A DNA stretch of 5,972 nucleotides, taken from Candidatus Izemoplasma sp. (lineage in GTDB: Bacteria > Bacillota_I > Bacilli_A > Izemoplasmatales > Izemoplasmataceae). Both the position numbers and the translations under genes were made by a program. The DNA is taken from contig JAOZSP010000060.1 in NCBI GenBank assembly GCA_029939615.1, forward strand, positions 1,238 through 7,209, given 5' to 3'. Below, piece after piece: positions 5,970 through 5,972 of this stretch (position 1 is its first letter; each line of letters begins with the position of its first letter). The notes under the pieces were generated by a model. It searched no databases and was not told the origin of the DNA. It saw nothing but the letters and a program-made list of their open reading frames with translations.

Positions 5970-5972
5970 ATG
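5970..5972 (+). CDS. Start codon of a further downstream gene (partial)
   Basis: Only the ATG is inside the window. The strong Shine-Dalgarno at proper spacing makes it a real start. The product cannot be known from here. By position it may be another secreted or surface protein of the same cluster. Confidence 0.65.

Overview
The window is AT-rich and densely packed, and every supported gene is on the + strand. No gap between genes exceeds about 20 bases, two junctions overlap, and nearly every start has a purine-rich Shine-Dalgarno site. Trp residues are written TGG and none of the long frames contains TGA, so the standard bacterial code (11) fits. The AT-rich Firmicutes-style mutL-miaA order, the Bacillota-type small PH-domain family and the Ig-rich secreted proteins suggest a low-GC Bacillota or deep Mollicutes relative (Acholeplasma/Izemoplasma/Haloplasma-like) rather than a code-4 mycoplasma. 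The organism assignment is inference.

Layout. 1-21 is the last six codons and stop of an upstream gene, very probably mutL, whose TAA overlaps the start of miaA (21-911, tRNA dimethylallyltransferase). Four bases later comes a PlsC-type lysophospholipid acyltransferase with a C-terminal four-cysteine zinc ribbon and an extra beta-rich tail (916-2076). Next, 2080-2490 is a YyaB-like (bPH_6) membrane-anchored PH-domain gene split by one in-frame TAA at 2263-2265. The upstream half holds two membrane helices and the downstream half most of the PH domain. After a strong ribosome binding site comes a 976-residue secreted M6 (immune inhibitor A-like) metalloprotease (2505-5435). Its long C-terminal tail holds a chitobiase-C/Fn3-associated module, a CUB-like module and four Ig-like (DUF5011-type) modules. 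It overlaps by 4 bp a 172-residue lipoprotein (5432-5950) made of two Ig-like modules of the same kind. The start codon of another gene lies at the right edge (5970-5972) behind a near-perfect Shine-Dalgarno.

How the parts fit. The left half is housekeeping (mismatch repair, tRNA modification), the middle is membrane lipid and membrane protein, and the right half is a translationally coupled secreted protease and lipoprotein pair. The most interesting points are the nonsense-split PH gene and the shared Ig modules of protease and lipoprotein, which suggest that the lipoprotein docks or retains a protease that has no anchor of its own. The CUB module in a bacterial M6 protease is also notable. 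I saw no RNA gene, CRISPR array, insertion sequence, clear terminator or convincing promoter.
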